This document shows positions 34,040-46,762 of a DNA stretch of 64,000 bases, piece by piece. Both the position numbers and the translations under genes were made by a program. The notes beneath the pieces were generated by a model that saw only the letters and a program-made list of their open reading frames with translations, was not told where the DNA came from and made no database searches. The stretch is from Cristatella mucedo (Eukaryota > Bryozoa > Phylactolaemata > Cristatellidae): contig WPIO01000261.1 of assembly GCA_009760855.2 (NCBI GenBank), positions 1 through 64,000 of the forward strand. The letters run 5' to 3'. Position 1 is the first letter of the stretch. Each line of letters starts with the position of its first letter.

Positions 34040-35940
34040 AATAATAGTAACGCACTTTATAAAGTGCCCTCAAAGAACTCAATCTCTTTCCACGCACTTT
34101 AATTTGCTGCAATGGGAAATGCGATTAAATGGTGACTAATACCGTGCTTCATAAGCAAACGACATTAATATATATGATTAGGGGTGACATGCACAGAGTC
34201 AGCATGCAGATGTGGTTAGCCGCAGCATGCAGTATCGGCACCCATAAGCACATGAAGGACGAATCACAGGGACCCACTAAATGCTGTCCTAGATAGGTGT
34301 TTTTTTAAGTTATTTTTAAATGTGGTCAAGTCAGGGTATATTCTGACCCTAGTCGGGAGGGAAGTCCAGGCTTTGGGAGCATACGAAGTGAATGCACGGT
34401 CTCCATTGGATTTGAGGTTTTTACGAGGAATTAGAACACTGTTGGATTCCAAAAAGCAGGTGGTACGATGCTTAGCCTGGTGGGGAGTACATCTGAGAGA
34501 TAGGCTGGAGCCAAATAATGAACTGACCTAAAAGTGAGCGACACAGCCTTGAAGTCAATTCGTTGATTGACTGATAGCAATTGCAGCTCGGCGAGAAGTG
34601 GTGTGATGTGGCAACTGCTTTGCTCACGACAAACACGCCTAGGTGCAGAGTTTGGCACCAGCTGCACTCGCCTGATCGCACATGCCGGTGGGCCAGTAAG
34701 CAGTGAGTTGAAGCAGTCGAGACGGAATGTCACGAATGCATGGAAGAACTTAGACGTGGTATCCTTATCTAAAAAAGCCCGAATTGTAGCAATGTTACGT
34801 AGTTAAAAGTAAGCAGATTTGAATGTAGAGCTGATGTGGTCGTATAACGAGAGGTCACTTTGGAACATGACACCTACATTTCTAGCTGATTTAACAGGAG
34901 ATATGCTGGCGGAGCCAATTTTGAGCGTCGGCCTTTTTAATTTCTGAATCACATTGGGTTTTCCTATAACTAGTAAGTCAGTTTTAAAATCGTTCAGTTT
35001 TAGAAAATTTGCTGCCATCCTTGTGCGGATGTGATCAATACATGCAGCAAGAGAGAGGAGAAAATTTGAGGTGCTCGAAGCCAGTGAGGGATCAAAGCAA
35101 AGGTACAACTGAGTGTCATCCGCATAGAAGTGAAATCCTAGACTGTGCTTTGCAATCACGTCAGCAAGAGGGAGAGCATAAACCATGAAAAGAACCTGAC
35201 CTAGCACGGGGCCCTGAGGTACGCCATATTTCAGAGGTATCTCGGATTGTCTTTTTTCCATCACGTCAATACTCTGGAGTCTCCCACTGAGGTAGGACCT
35301 GAACCATTGCAGAGCAGTGCCATTGATGCCCAGGCGAGATGAGAGGCGCTCTAGAAAAACTTTGTCATCGATAGTATCAAAGGCTGCCGAAAGATCGAGC
35401 ACAACAAGCAGAGGCACTCTACCTATGTCTGCATTCCTAAGTAGGTCGTTGTATACCCTAAGCAATGCCGACTCTGTGGAATGATTAGCTCTGAAGCAAG
35501 ACTGGAACTTACTAACAAGGTTTGAAGTTTCGATATATGAGTTCAGCTGGTCTGCAGCGACCCGTTCCAGTGTCTTTGATAGGAATGTTAGAAGGGAGAC
35601 TGGGCGGTGATTGCTCAATTTCTCTTGGTCTAGAGTCGCTTTCTTGAGAAGTGGCTTGACTACAGCCTTTTTGAAAGGTGCTGGGACATGACCCGAGGCC
35701 AATGACTTGTCATTGATGTTAATTATGAGAATGCAACGTAGGAGCAGGAAACAGGGTCCAGAGGACTTGTCATCTTCTTTGATTGGGATACGAACTTCTG
35801 GACTAGATTACTAGTGACCTGCTTAAATGTAGACATTGAGGTGCATCCAGGAATCAAGGAACATCATTCTAGTGGGGTTGTTATCATATCAGGGACCTCA
35901 CATAACATCTTACTGGCGCGCACATACTATCAAACCTTTC
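34040..35940 (-). mobile_element. L2-clade LINE with long reverse transcriptase segment
   Basis: The most complete LINE here: 3' tail near 34040, C-terminal coding pieces at 34264-34733 (separate frames), the reverse transcriptase at 34803-35702, and a further piece upstream to about 35940 (SSGPCF-like linker). The endonuclease and any first ORF are missing, so the copy is 5'-truncated. Confidence 0.9.
34803..35702 (-). CDS. L2 LINE reverse transcriptase (partial ORF)
   Basis: A 299-codon frame without stops. Motifs in order: FKKAVVKPLLKK and NHRPVSLL near the start; motif A LVVLDLSAAFDTID (catalytic first Asp) at about 35390; motif B YGVPQGPVLGQVLF near 35230; motif C FHFYADDTQLYL with the YADD catalytic pair near 35130; then LKLNDFKTDLLVIG as motif D. 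The family copies its own RNA at a nicked target site. The frame ends at a TAA inside the thumb region; downstream coding parts are in other frames, so the whole protein is not made. The first Met is internal to the original ORF2. Confidence 0.85.
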   Translation of the reverse strand: MASGHVPAPFKKAVVKPLLKKATLDQEKLSNHRPVSLLTFLSKTLERVAADQLNSYIETSNLVSKFQSCFRANHSTESALLRVYNDLLRNADIGRVPLLVVLDLSAAFDTIDDKVFLERLSSRLGINGTALQWFRSYLSGRLQSIDVMEKRQSEIPLKYGVPQGPVLGQVLFMVYALPLADVIAKHSLGFHFYADDTQLYLCFDPSLASSTSNFLLSLAACIDHIRTRMAANFLKLNDFKTDLLVIGKPNVIQKLKRPTLKIGSASISPVKSARNVGVMFQSDLSLYDHISSTFKSAYF

Positions 35941-36869
35941 AACCAGCTCTAACTGTTTAATGGTGGGCAATGCATGGCGATGGTCGACACCGGCCACAAA
36001 AAATACGGCAATCCATTATGATCCATCGCAAATCACTGGGAAGTGACTGGTAAAAGAAAAATATTATCTTACTTTTCATAGCAAACTGTGTTTAAAGTTC
36101 ACTCACATCCTTGTAACTAATCTAGCATGTACAATCGGATGCAATGAATGGCAATCGACAGCAATGGCCCGGGTCAATACCTCAATGCGAGGCCAACTAA
36201 GGAGAAGTTGGCAGCTCGGACCCCAATTGTCATTACGTATGACATTCTGTTGCGTTCAAAGTGGAACCATGGCATTTTTAAGATGCTTTACTCGTTAACT
36301 GTCAGCAATGCATGGCAATCCACAGTAATGGTAGGGGCCGATAGGGCTATCCGCAGCAAACTGATAATATTGGCGGCAATAAACTGCAACTCTCATTTCA
36401 AGTCACATGTACCTGTGCGCGGCAGCATAATTTTACCCATCGTTGATGTTCAATCGACGGAAATGCTCGACAATCGACGGCAATGACACAGGAAATTGCG
36501 CCCTTCCATAACGGTCCATTACAAATGGTCTGACAGTTGCTAAGATAAGCCCTAACATTTCTTGTGTACTGTACTATACAACATTAAAAGTGCAGCCAAA
36601 TCCTTTTAAACAATTTACAAAGGCTTAATCAAGGGCAGAGCACGGAAATCGACGGCATTGAGCCGCCCTCTACCACAATCGGTATAAGATTGGCTGGAAA
36701 TCGGGTATTTGAATTTGCAATTGCCCTACTACACAAAGCTCATTGTGGGTACACGTACAGTCATTTCGTATTTTTAACATTGGCCAATGCATGGAAATCG
36801 ACTGCAATTCATCGAAGAGATACAGCCATATATGATTGACTGCTACAATTACAAGCAAAGCAGGTTGGA

Positions 36870-38450
36870 TAAGGTCAAATTTTTCCTCTGTATTACAGTG
36901 AGCTTTATTAAATGTGCAAGCACACTGTAACGCCGAAGGTTCGGCAGAGTAGCTTGACCTGCAGCTTACCTAGGGGCTCAACCTAGCGCCTAAGGACGTT
37001 CGGTTCGCGCCTACGCTCAAAAAGCTGGCCGCCACCAAACGAGCATTTCTGGCACTGACCTACTTACCGTTATTAAAGGGGGTCATGAGTCCGAAGCGTG
37101 AATCGAAAAGCGACACACAAATTGGGGATTTTACTGAGCTTTATTGGCAATCGCACAAAGTCGTATTACGAACACCTCAGTTTTATCTTCACACTCCTCG
37201 CACACTCTCGAAATCGCAAGCACTATTGCAGAGGGAATACATCCCCTGCACTTGGGCTACCTGAGTCTACTGTGGAGAACGACCCAAATATACGGAGCCC
37301 GAACCGGAGCCTAAACCCTGACCGGAGAGCTAGGACTTCGTTTCCACCTTGCGGCAGGAATACCGCACACACACCGACTATGTCTAGCTCGCACCGGCAG
37401 CTCCTTATGCCGAGACCACATGCGAGCGCTCAGAAACAAAACACGAAAGAAACACAAAATGCTAGCTCCGGCGCGATACGACCGTATTCGGTGGAGTCCA
37501 CCGAATCCTCCTAGCGCTGCTTCGTACTGTCCCGTCAATCGTCGGCGAACAGCCCGCCAGCCTCCCTCGCGTTCAGAGAAACGAGTGTGACGGCGTCGAA
37601 GCGAGGCCGAAGTGGGGTGCTGAACGAAAGACCAAAAGCAAGCGTCGCTCGACTCCTAAATACCTAGCTGAGACAATGTTGCAAGAGCTTAGTGGTATCG
37701 GGCCCGACACCATGGCCCGTTACGGTAAGGACCATACCTAATACCATCACTAGGCCACTGGAAGGGCACATCTTTCCCAGGTTGAATGGCGAATTGGTTC
37801 CAGACAATTCTTTTTGGTCAGAGTTATGGCGGAGGTTGACAGGCCATCAATCAGCAGCTCCAGCGGGTATCGGACCATTTCTAAACGCCGAATCGCCACC
37901 ACTGATCTCTGAGTTTTCTTGCTGGCTCTTAAACTCTCTGACGCACTGGCGCTCCTCTCTGGCTCACTGCTCCATGGAGTTCATGCCCGCCGCCGAACCA
38001 CTCTTGTTCGGGCTCAAACTAAGCCAAGGCCGGCAAGGTGCTGCAACATCCTTTCAACTATTTTCCAACGTACATTTGAGGGTAATCAACGACAAACGAC
38101 GGCAACGGCCTGAGAAAATGCGGAAATTTACCTGTCATAAGTTTACATACTGAAGTCCAGCCGTGAGACCAGGGTTGTGCGTCAAGCGATCGTACCAGGT
38201 GAGGATTCCAGTAATCTGGACTATTCTAGCTTAAAACTTCTCTAGCTTCCGGGTTGAAATGTTTCATCAAATCATTGACCTTGGAGCAGTGAGCCAGAAT
38301 CATGATTTCAAAAGCTTTATTTTTGGATGCATGATTACTTACACTGTCCATATCCCAACGATCCACGGTGCTTGCAGATAGTTCATGCGAGTTGAGAAAG
38401 GAAAGGTTGTAACAATAAAGGCCTTGGAGGAGGCACTTGTAGCTGCCAGA
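36870..38450. other. no gene recognised
   Basis: Contains overlapping open frames (plus 37098-37514 and 37692-38153; minus 37311-37538), none with a motif. Codon use is GC-rich, unlike the viral regions. The 153-codon frame at 37692-38153 is the longest and could be an exon or retroelement piece, but nothing supports either. Confidence 0.5.
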
Positions 38451-38452
38451 GT

Positions 38453-41185
38453 AGTTATTATTAATAATGATATTAAAACACTTTATAAAGCACCTTCAGA
38501 GAACTCAATCTCTCTCTCTCGGCGCTCTAGACTTCCTGAAGAGGAAACATAATCAAATAGCGTGTATTATCATGCTTGATAAGCAACATGAATAACATGT
38601 TCAGGGTGGCATGCATGGGTCAGCATGCAAGTGTGCTTAGTAGCAGCAAGCGACGCAGTCAGCAAGCATAAGTACATAAGGAACTAATCACAGAGACCTA
38701 ATAAATGCTGTCATAAATAGCTGCACTTTTGATTCCTTCTTAAACATAATCAAGTCAGGCTTAGGTCGAGACAAAAATCGGGAATGAGTTTTAGGCTTGG
38801 AAGCATATGAACTAAATGCATGGTCTCCGAAGGTGTTGAGGTTCGTACGAGGTATTGGTAAACAGGTAGATTCTGAAAGTTTTTTGGTGCGATGCATAGC
38901 CTGGTGGCAGAGTAAACCTAATAGGTAAGTTGGAGAAAAAGAACGAAGGTACCTAAAATTTAGGAACAAAACTTTGAAGTCGATCCGTTGCTTGACTGAT
39001 AGCCAGTGCAGGTCTTCAAGAAGTGGTAACGTGGCAACTGCGTTGCTCACGACAGACAAGCCGAGCCACAGAGTTTTGCACTAGCTATAGGACCCTGATT
39101 GTACGTACTGCTAGGCCAGCTAGCAGTGAGTTATACAAGTCTTGACAGGATGTCACAAATGCTTAAACCAACTTAAATGTGGTATCTTGATCTAAATAAG
39201 CCCAAATTTAAGCAATATCATTGTCTAAACAAGTACAAATTTCAACAACGTTATGTAGCTGAAAGTAATCAGACTTGATTGTGGGGCTGATGTGGTCGTC
39301 CAATGAAAGGTCACTTTGTAACATGACTCATAGATTTCGTACAGATTCAACAGGAGATATGCTGGCAGAGCCGATTTCAACGTTAGCCATTTTCAATTTC
39401 TAAAGCATGATTGGTTAGCCCATAACGAGCAAGTTGTCTTTATCGCCATTAAATTTGAAAACAGTTGCTGCCATCCATAAAAGGAGTGCATCAGAAAATG
39501 CAGCAGCAGAGTCGGGAGAAATTGAAATGCTCGAGAGCTGGAAGAGATCAAATCAAAGGTGCAAATGAGTGTCTTTCGCATAGTATTGATAGCCTTGTTT
39601 GTGCATGGCAATCTCAGCGGCAAGAGGTGGAGTATAAACCGTGAAAAGAACCGGGCCAATCACGTAGCCCTGAGGTACTCCATATTTCTAGGATAACTTG
39701 GATGGTCTCGGGCCATTCACATCAGTGCTTTGAAGCCTCCCACTGAGATAGGACCTGAAACAAACACAGAGCAGTGCCGGTGACGCCCAGGCAAGATGAG
39801 AGGCACTCAAGAGGGACTTGGTGTCATTTTTCAAAGTTACCTTTTTTTAGATGACCATGCCAGCTCCATGGTCAAGTCTGCCTACTTTCAGCTATACAAC
39901 ATTTCAAAAATTCAGGTTGTTTACATAGGGATGCCACAGATATGTTTATCCGTGCATTGGTGACATCCCGTCTTGAATTATGTAACTCACGGCTGATTCG
40001 CCTGCCGGCTTGTGCCACCAGATGCTCGCAGATGGTGCAAAACTTGGCAGCTAGGCTTGTCCGTCATGAGTGTCGCTATTTCCACATAACTACACTTCTC
40101 ACCGACCTGCACTGGCTCCCAGTAAATCAATGCCTTGACTTCAAGGTTAATTCGCTTACCTTAAGGTCCCTCCATTTTTCGGTTCCAGCCTACCTATCAG
40201 ATCCATTCCCCCACCAGCCTAAGCATCGTACCACCCACTTATCCGAATCTAACAGTGTAGCAATACCAATTATAAAACCCCAAATCCTTTGGAGACCGTG
40301 CATTTAGTTCGTACAATCAAAAAGTTTGGAACTCACTCTCGAATTGCCTCACAACATCCGCAGACATGACCACATTAAAAAGCACTGGAAAACGCACCAA
40401 TTTAGGACGGCATTTAGTGGTCCCTGTGTTTCGTTCTTTATGTGCCTATGCGAGCTGATACTGTGCAGGCTGCCACTAACCACACTTGCATGCTGACCTT
40501 GTGCATGTCACCCCTAACCATGTTCTTTGCTTTGTTTAACAAGCCTGATACCATTAACCATTCCATCGCGTTTCTTTCGCTGCAAATATAAAGTGCCTAG
40601 AAAGGGACTGAGTCCTCTGATGGCGCTATATCAAGTATAGTTTATTATTATTCTTATTGGTGATCGACTGTATCAAAAGCTGCCGAAAGATTGAGCAAAA
40701 CAAGCAGAGATAGTATACTCATGTCGGCATTCCTAAGTAAGTCGTTGTGTACCCTAAGCAATGCTGATTCTGTGGAGTGATTGGCTCAAAAGTCAGACTG
40801 GAACTTACTAGTAAGGTTAGAAGTTGTAATATATGAGTTCAGCTAGTGTGCTATGACTCGTTCCAGTGCGTTTGATAGGAATAGTATACGAAAGACTGAG
40901 TGGTAGTTGCTCATGTTTTTATGGTCTAGTGTAGCTTTCTTGAGTAGCGGCCTGGCTACTGGTTTTTTAATAGTGCTGGGACATGACCTGAGGCTGATGG
41001 TATACTAATGATGCTAGTTACGCACGGTATCAGCATATCAATGCAACGCATAGGTAGGACAGTGGTAATTCGGTCCAAATAACTTAAAGTCTTCTTTGAT
41101 TGAGATGGCCTTCATGACGAGGTCACTAGCGACCTGCTTCAATGTAAACATTGAGGTGCTGCATGGTATCGAGAGACAGCATTCC
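38453..41185 (-). mobile_element. L2-clade LINE, old copy, split by a nested LINE
   Basis: 3' tail near 38460, C-terminal frames (38688-39059), decayed reverse transcriptase at 39390-39820 and, beyond the nested plus-strand LINE, the N-terminal part of the reverse transcriptase at 40663-41000 (same text as 35380-35700). Many substitutions relative to the copy at 34040-35940, so it is older. Confidence 0.8.
39824..40656 (+). mobile_element. L2-clade LINE 3' half nested in another L2
   Basis: Plus-strand, 5'-truncated, with a 121-codon C-terminal frame (39942-40307) and the conserved tail ending in an (ATT)-rich tract. TTGGTG stands at 39818-39823 and again at 40657-40662, and the interrupted minus-strand LINE continues directly across, so the duplication is a convincing target site. 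Confidence 0.85.
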
Positions 41186-41189
41186 AGAT

Positions 41190-44100
41190 GGATGCTGCCA
41201 TCGCAGGGTCAGTCTCCCGGGTCGTGTCTATCTTACAGACAAGGAAGCTAGAGATGCGATAAGCTAGATCATCACTGCGATAATCAGGTAAGGAGCTAAC
41301 CTGGGAGTGTTTGGGGGAGATTGTTGATCGTAAAAATCAGCATTTTTGGTTTGTGCATCCGTGATTCAACAATGTTTTCATTAAAGCTCGAATAGGCCTA
41401 TGCTAGGATCGAATGGTACGACCTACAGTAACACTCGAATGCCTATCGATGGACAGTCCTGATATTTTTGTTAATTATGCGCAAAGAGAGGCATTACGGG
41501 TACCATATCTACAAATCTAAACCTGTGTTCGTTTCGTGTGCGACATCTCGCCCGGATTCTGTAAGACCGATTGGATAATGTTGATTGTAACCATGAAGCA
41601 CTAACTGGCGTAGCGCTGCCTGCTGCTAATCGCTGGCAAGCTGATCGATATGGTACTCTGTAGGGCACTTTCCAAAGAGCTGAAATTTCCAACACTGGGA
41701 TCATTCGCTATGGCTAGTGCTTTCGCATCTAGAAAGTTTAACAGATTCAAGCTTGCCAAAGCCTGGTGCACTGCATTACAGACTTTGTTCCACTTAGACC
41801 CCAATTAGAGCCACAGCGACAGTCAGCTTGTATCGGTAGCTGTGCATGATGGCGCCCGTTGATACATCCGTTTCTGCTAAGTGTGTACATCCAATGAAAC
41901 TCGGTGAGGCTAATACTGTACAACTGCTGAGCAGTTAGAATGTCACTTCATACTCTAAAAAATAATGTCGGACCACAACAGCCCAATTGGGGGTGCATGC
42001 AAGATGAACGGCTGGGCTTTAATTTAATCAAAAGCTCTGCAAATAGCCACTGCATTGAAAAAAATATATACAATATACTAGTCGGCCTTAATTAATTTAA
42101 ATAAACTCAGACTTGAGAATATGTTATATCAAGTAGCAGCTCTATTGAACGTCACGATCTATAATATTAAATAAACGAACACTTTAAAACTTTCGAAAAA
42201 ATCAAAATGACAGCCTTGCGATGTGTGCTGTCATTTTTTGCAGAACTAGTCTAAGCTTTCATGACTCTCTAGGTGATCTATCGCACAGGCAGGTAATTTA
42301 TTTCGCCTTCGATAAGCTAACTTATTAGTTAGAATCTCTGCCAATTTTTAATTCCATTGCAAATCAAGTTAACATAAAAGCTCTGATTGAAGTGTCATGT
42401 GCATGACTATGCAGGTTGAGTTGATGTTTGACTTTTAAATAGCTCTGAGAGTGCTCAACCTTTGAGGGGAGGTCAAAGTCAGCCTGGAGCGTGACCGACG
42501 TGAATGCAACGTTCCTACTTTTAATGCTTTGGCACAGGAGAGAACTGGAGAACTTTTCAATATATTCAGAGGTAGAACAGAGCAGGCTTAAAACAGGTGA
42601 TGGTTACGACTACGATGCCTCTAACAAGAGGTTGCCACACGCTTGAGGCTCACACAGTAGAGCTTTCTGCAGATCTTGCTGCGAGCTGTAGTTCGAGCAG
42701 CAACTCCACACCATGCCTACGCCGGCCGAAGGGTGCAGAAGGCACCACAACTACGCCTGGATCTAGCTGCACTCTTCGCTGCACTCTTAGCTGGCTGCTT
42801 GGTCGGGCTACTAAATATACAGTGATAGCAGTGCTACGCTTTAGCTGTCGAGCACCTTAGATGATCTGCAGTTATTATTACCTCCAGTCTAGCTTCATAT
42901 GAGACAACAAAGGCTGAACAATTAAAGCAAGCCCAGAGTCACATGTGGCATAGATAAACGTTTTTGTAACTAGCATGATTGCTGATCGGTGAGTTATTGC
43001 ACAAGGTTTTACTTTTGGGGACAGTTGGAATAAGGTGTGGCGACTCATCTTAGGAAGGTCATTTTGCCAACGTTTTCAAGCACACAGTTCAGTGTGCTTT
43101 AACAAAGCATGGCTTTATGTAGCCTACATGTGGCTTTTTGTGTTCACTCGTTGATGCTAGACGTGCAACGGACTTCAAGCTCTCACAAATTGGTCTTTCT
43201 ATGTCCACCTAAGCTTAGCCCACTCACGTGGCTGAATACCCAGTGCTATTGGTCGCTGTGGCACATCTTATTCTAAAGTCTGATTTTATCGTCTTGACAC
43301 CGACAAGCCATAATAATTTCCACAAACAGTTTGAATCTCGATACAGCATTTTAGTTAACATGGTTATACAGATTATAACCTGTAAATACGGTAGACGCGT
43401 GACGGCCCGAGTCCATGGACCAATTGACAATATTTTACTTGGCGCCTCAGGCGCTAGGTAAATGTGTCAGTGGATTTTAATTGCAATGTACCAGACTGAA
43501 CAAAGGAGTCGTATTGACTCAATAATTTTACTGAAGTCTTGACAATGACCTAAAAGGTGAGGCTCGTAACCACGCAGTCGCAAAGTAAGTTTCGCCACAG
43601 CGTTAACACCAAGCGAGTTTATGAGCTATTTCGCTTAAGGTACCTGGTGAGTGGTGTAGTCTGTAGTGAAGCCGTCTTTATTCGGTTGCGGGAAACGATT
43701 GGCCTCGTGAGTCGTTAAGAAGATTAAGCATCGATCACAAACCGAACCAACGACTGAGATTCCTCACACTGACAATATAGTGAGAGAAGACCCAACTTTC
43801 GGTGCTTATGGGGTTCTACAATACCGTTGCTCGTTAAGCGAGGGCAATTTTTTATTCATCTCATTATGAGGTCGAGAGGCAGCTAAGCAAGTGTGGTTCA
43901 GGCTGGAGGCGTTGCAGACGAAAGTGAATGCACCAGAAATAAATATACCCCAACGTCACAGTTAAACCTTATTAATTAGTCGTTCTTAGGCAGTAGTTAA
44001 CTACTCTATTCAAGCCACAACTTTATTCAATGCGTCCACTCCCACACTGAGCAGCTGCAGATTAGATTTGATCCTTTGCCCTACATAGCTAGACCAGTCA

Positions 44101-44290
44101 CCGAGCTGAGTTATAACCGATCAACTGCGACGCCAGCGATTGTTCTGCTTGGCGATCAACTCACTGCGTCGTAAGGATGTCTCTACTCAAGAAGTTAAGC
44201 TGATATCATTTTCAAATTCTTTTGAAGTACCTGCTTAAATTGGGCTATGGATTGAAATAAGGTGCATAACTTAGCTACGTGGAAACATTT
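41190..44290. other. 3 kb without a recognisable gene
   Basis: Short open frames only (41471-41804 minus, 42597-42860 plus, 43228-43461 plus), no motif and no consistent splice pairs. A stretch near 42430-42560 vaguely resembles a LINE C-terminal region on minus but not enough to assign. Confidence 0.5.
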
Positions 44291-44825
44291 TAAGCAATCG
44301 GAGCGTGCCATTTGACTTTTCTCTCCTTTCATCCCTCAGTTTGCCTAATTTCAGATGTCAAAACTCTATTCCTCAATACAGCCATTGGAATAATACTAAA
44401 TCATATGCTGAGTCTCTCTTTTCCAGTTTCTTCACCTATTCCTCTACCACACTGCAAACGAATCATTTTGCACTACTCATGTAGCTGCATTCAAAAATTG
44501 TTCCAATTTTAATATTGCAAAATTTACTCGGCGGAAGACTGCACTGTGAGTGCGATGTTAATTCAAAAATCATGAAACTTTAAATACCTGTATAAATTTT
44601 TGGAATTCGCGTTACGGTGATTTAATGTAGATAATATTTTAAGAATATTAAAAGTTTTGCGAGAATACTGAAAACCAGTTTGTTTTTGAGGCTATGACAG
44701 GCATAATTGTCAGACATTTCCCCTCTCACACGTTCCCCCCACCCGGACGATTCCTCCTGGTGAACCCTAGGACATTTCCCCGGGTTAGGACATTTCTCCA
44801 AATGCTGATGAATGTTTAACTAAGA

Positions 44826-44899
44826 ATACTGATATATAAATACATATATATAAACACACACACATATATAAATACATATATATAAATATAAATATATAC

Positions 44900-44931
<32 letters not shown>

Positions 44932-44960
44932 GTGTGTTTGTATATATATTTGTATTCTTA
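44826..44960. repeat. (TA)n-rich microsatellite
   Basis: TATATA with inserted ACAC and TGTG words; its two halves can fold onto each other. It lies inside the 44704-45533 insertion. Confidence 0.9.
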
Positions 44961-45084
44961 TTTAAACACTATCAAATGAAGTTCACGCCCAATTGAAACT
45001 AAATAACCTCAGTACAATTGGACGCACTATTTGGTAAAAAGGTACAAACGATCACGGTATTCCGCACAACGTATGTTCGTATAT

Positions 45085-45410
45085 TTAGGTATATTAACCC
45101 TAATCCCAAACCCTAAACCCCAAGAGCCTAAACCCTAAACGCTAAGCATTAAAAGCTAAGACCCTAAACTATAAATGCTGAACCCTAAACCATAAAGCCT
45201 AAACGGTAAAAATTAAACCCAAAAACTATAAACCCTAAACGCAAAACTCTAAACCCTAAACCCTATACGTCGAACGATAAACACTAAACCCTCAAAGCTC
45301 AACACTCAGCTTTAAACGCTAAACGCCGCACGCTAAACCTTCAACGCTCAATCCTAAATTGTTAACCCATAACCCATACAATCTAAACCGCAAACCTTAA
45401 AACCCTGTCT
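45085..45410. repeat. degenerate CCCTAAA (telomere-like) heptamer repeats
   Basis: Many AACCCTAAACCCTAAA words, clearest at about 45105-45140, 45228-45265 and 45285-45295, with diverged copies between. The unit is seven bases, as in the Arabidopsis-type telomere repeat, not the six-base TTAGGG type usual in animals. Confidence 0.8.
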
Positions 45411-46762
45411 AGTAGCTTACCCTCACAGAAATGGCCTACGCTAGGGGAGAGCGTCCTACCCTGGGGATAACGTCCAGGAGAAACGTCCGAGGAAAATGTC
45501 CGCAAGGATTTCTTGGGAGGACATCCGTATCCCACAGGCAGGACTATACTTTTATTACTTGTTCAAAGGGCTGGTATTAAGAAAAAAAAAGCTACTGTTA
45601 CCAGCAGTTGTTGATGGGTCTTTTTCTCTTAGTTTGGCTGTAAAGACGAGCTCGAAACACATCCGAACTAATTTGTTACGACGGGACGTTGTTTGTATAT
45701 TTATTCGTTATTGGAGCATAGCAATTGTACCTTTCGCAAAAACTATGTTTTGTTTCATAATTTAATTCGCGGGTCTTTGGGTTTAGGGTCTATGCGTTTC
45801 ACTAAGCTACCAGAGAACTTTGTGTGCAATTTGACTCTTCTCTTCTTCCGTCCCCCCGTTTGCCTAAAATATAGATGCAAAAACTGTATTTCTCAATACC
45901 GTCATTGGATTAATATTATGTTGGTTCTGTCTCTTCGTCTGTCCCTCTATCGCACAGCAAACCAATCATATTGCACAACCAATATTGCTAAATTTGAAGA
46001 TTTGTTCATTTATTTATTGCACAAATCACTCGGATGAAGCTTACACTGTGAGTGCGGTGCTACTAAAAATTATGAAGCTATAAGTACCTTTTACATCTGC
46101 CGGATACCTGTAATGGTGATTGAAAAAGAATATGCTTTAAGAATATTAAAAATTTTGCGAGGATGCTGAGTAACTAGCGGTTTTCTAGGTTATGAAAGGC
46201 AGGGCAGTATTTTTACTGCTTGTTCAAAGGGCTGGTATTAAGAAAAATAAGCTACTGTTACCAGCAGTTTTATATGGATCTTTTTATCTCAGGTTGTCCG
46301 TAACCACCAGCTCAAAACTCATTCTTACTAATATGTTTCGACGAGGTGTTGTTTGGAAATTTATTCCTTATTATAGCAAAGCAATTGTACCTTTCATAAC
46401 AACTATGTTTTGGTTCATGATCTAATTCACAGGTCTTTTGGTTTAGGGTTAATTTCTTAAGTCTCTCAGTGTAGAGTTGAGGGCCTAGTATTGTCTTGAG
46501 CTAAAGCAGGCATGCTTCTTCCTTAACTTTCGGAATATGCTGACTATATTGTTGATTGTGTTTCAAGGATAATTGGCAAGTAAAGTATCCTATTAAAAAT
46601 ATTTATAACAACTTTTATTTACTTAGGGTCCTAGATATTTACCAATTATCATCAAAGAATAAGAGTAAGTAAAAGAATAAAGTATTTTTTACGCTTTCTT
46701 CTCGTTCCCATGTGCTGCAAAGAAAGCGTGTCAATTAGATAGTGATCAGGCATATAGCTTCA

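Larger units (their letters stand above)
32720..36860. repeat. degenerate satellite of about 170-bp period
   Basis: A cassette with words like GCAATGCATGGCAATCGAC, CAATGGCCCGGG and CAATCCACTGCAATCCG recurs at about 33205, 33424, 33600, 33770, 33945, 35965, 36140, 36304, 36460, 36643 and 36784; most intervals are 163-176 bases. Copies share the A/G-rich cassette and vary elsewhere. The array is split by the LINE at 34040-35940. Open frames in it (for example 36148-36486) are not supported as genes. Confidence 0.6.
44704..45533. mobile_element. fold-back-like insertion with telomere-like core
   Basis: Flanked by the 7-base direct repeat ACAGGCA (44697-44703 and 45534-45540). The second copy of the duplicated unit (about 46190-46215) shows the equivalent site without the insert. 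Both ends consist of short degenerate words such as GGACATTTCCCC on the left and their reverse complement (GGAAAATGTCC, GGGGATAACGTCC) on the right, an arrangement typical of fold-back elements. The interior holds an AT microsatellite and CCCTAAA repeats. There is no coding capacity, so it must be non-autonomous. Confidence 0.65.
44297..46460 (+). repeat. tandem segmental duplication, blocks b-a-b-a
   Basis: Block b (44297-44703) is repeated at 45806-46202; block a (45541-45805) is repeated at 46203-46460. The pairs align over nearly their whole length with moderate divergence. Read together they are two tandem copies of a unit of about 660 bases, the first split between its blocks by the 830-base insertion at 44704-45533. 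Short frames in the blocks (44312-44512, 45496-45765, 45693-46037, 46192-46425) occur in paired form but show no motif. Confidence 0.8.

Noticed and set aside
45085-45410. A true chromosome end or telomere
   Set aside because: The heptamers are degenerate, only about 320 bases long, interstitial, and part of a flanked insertion.
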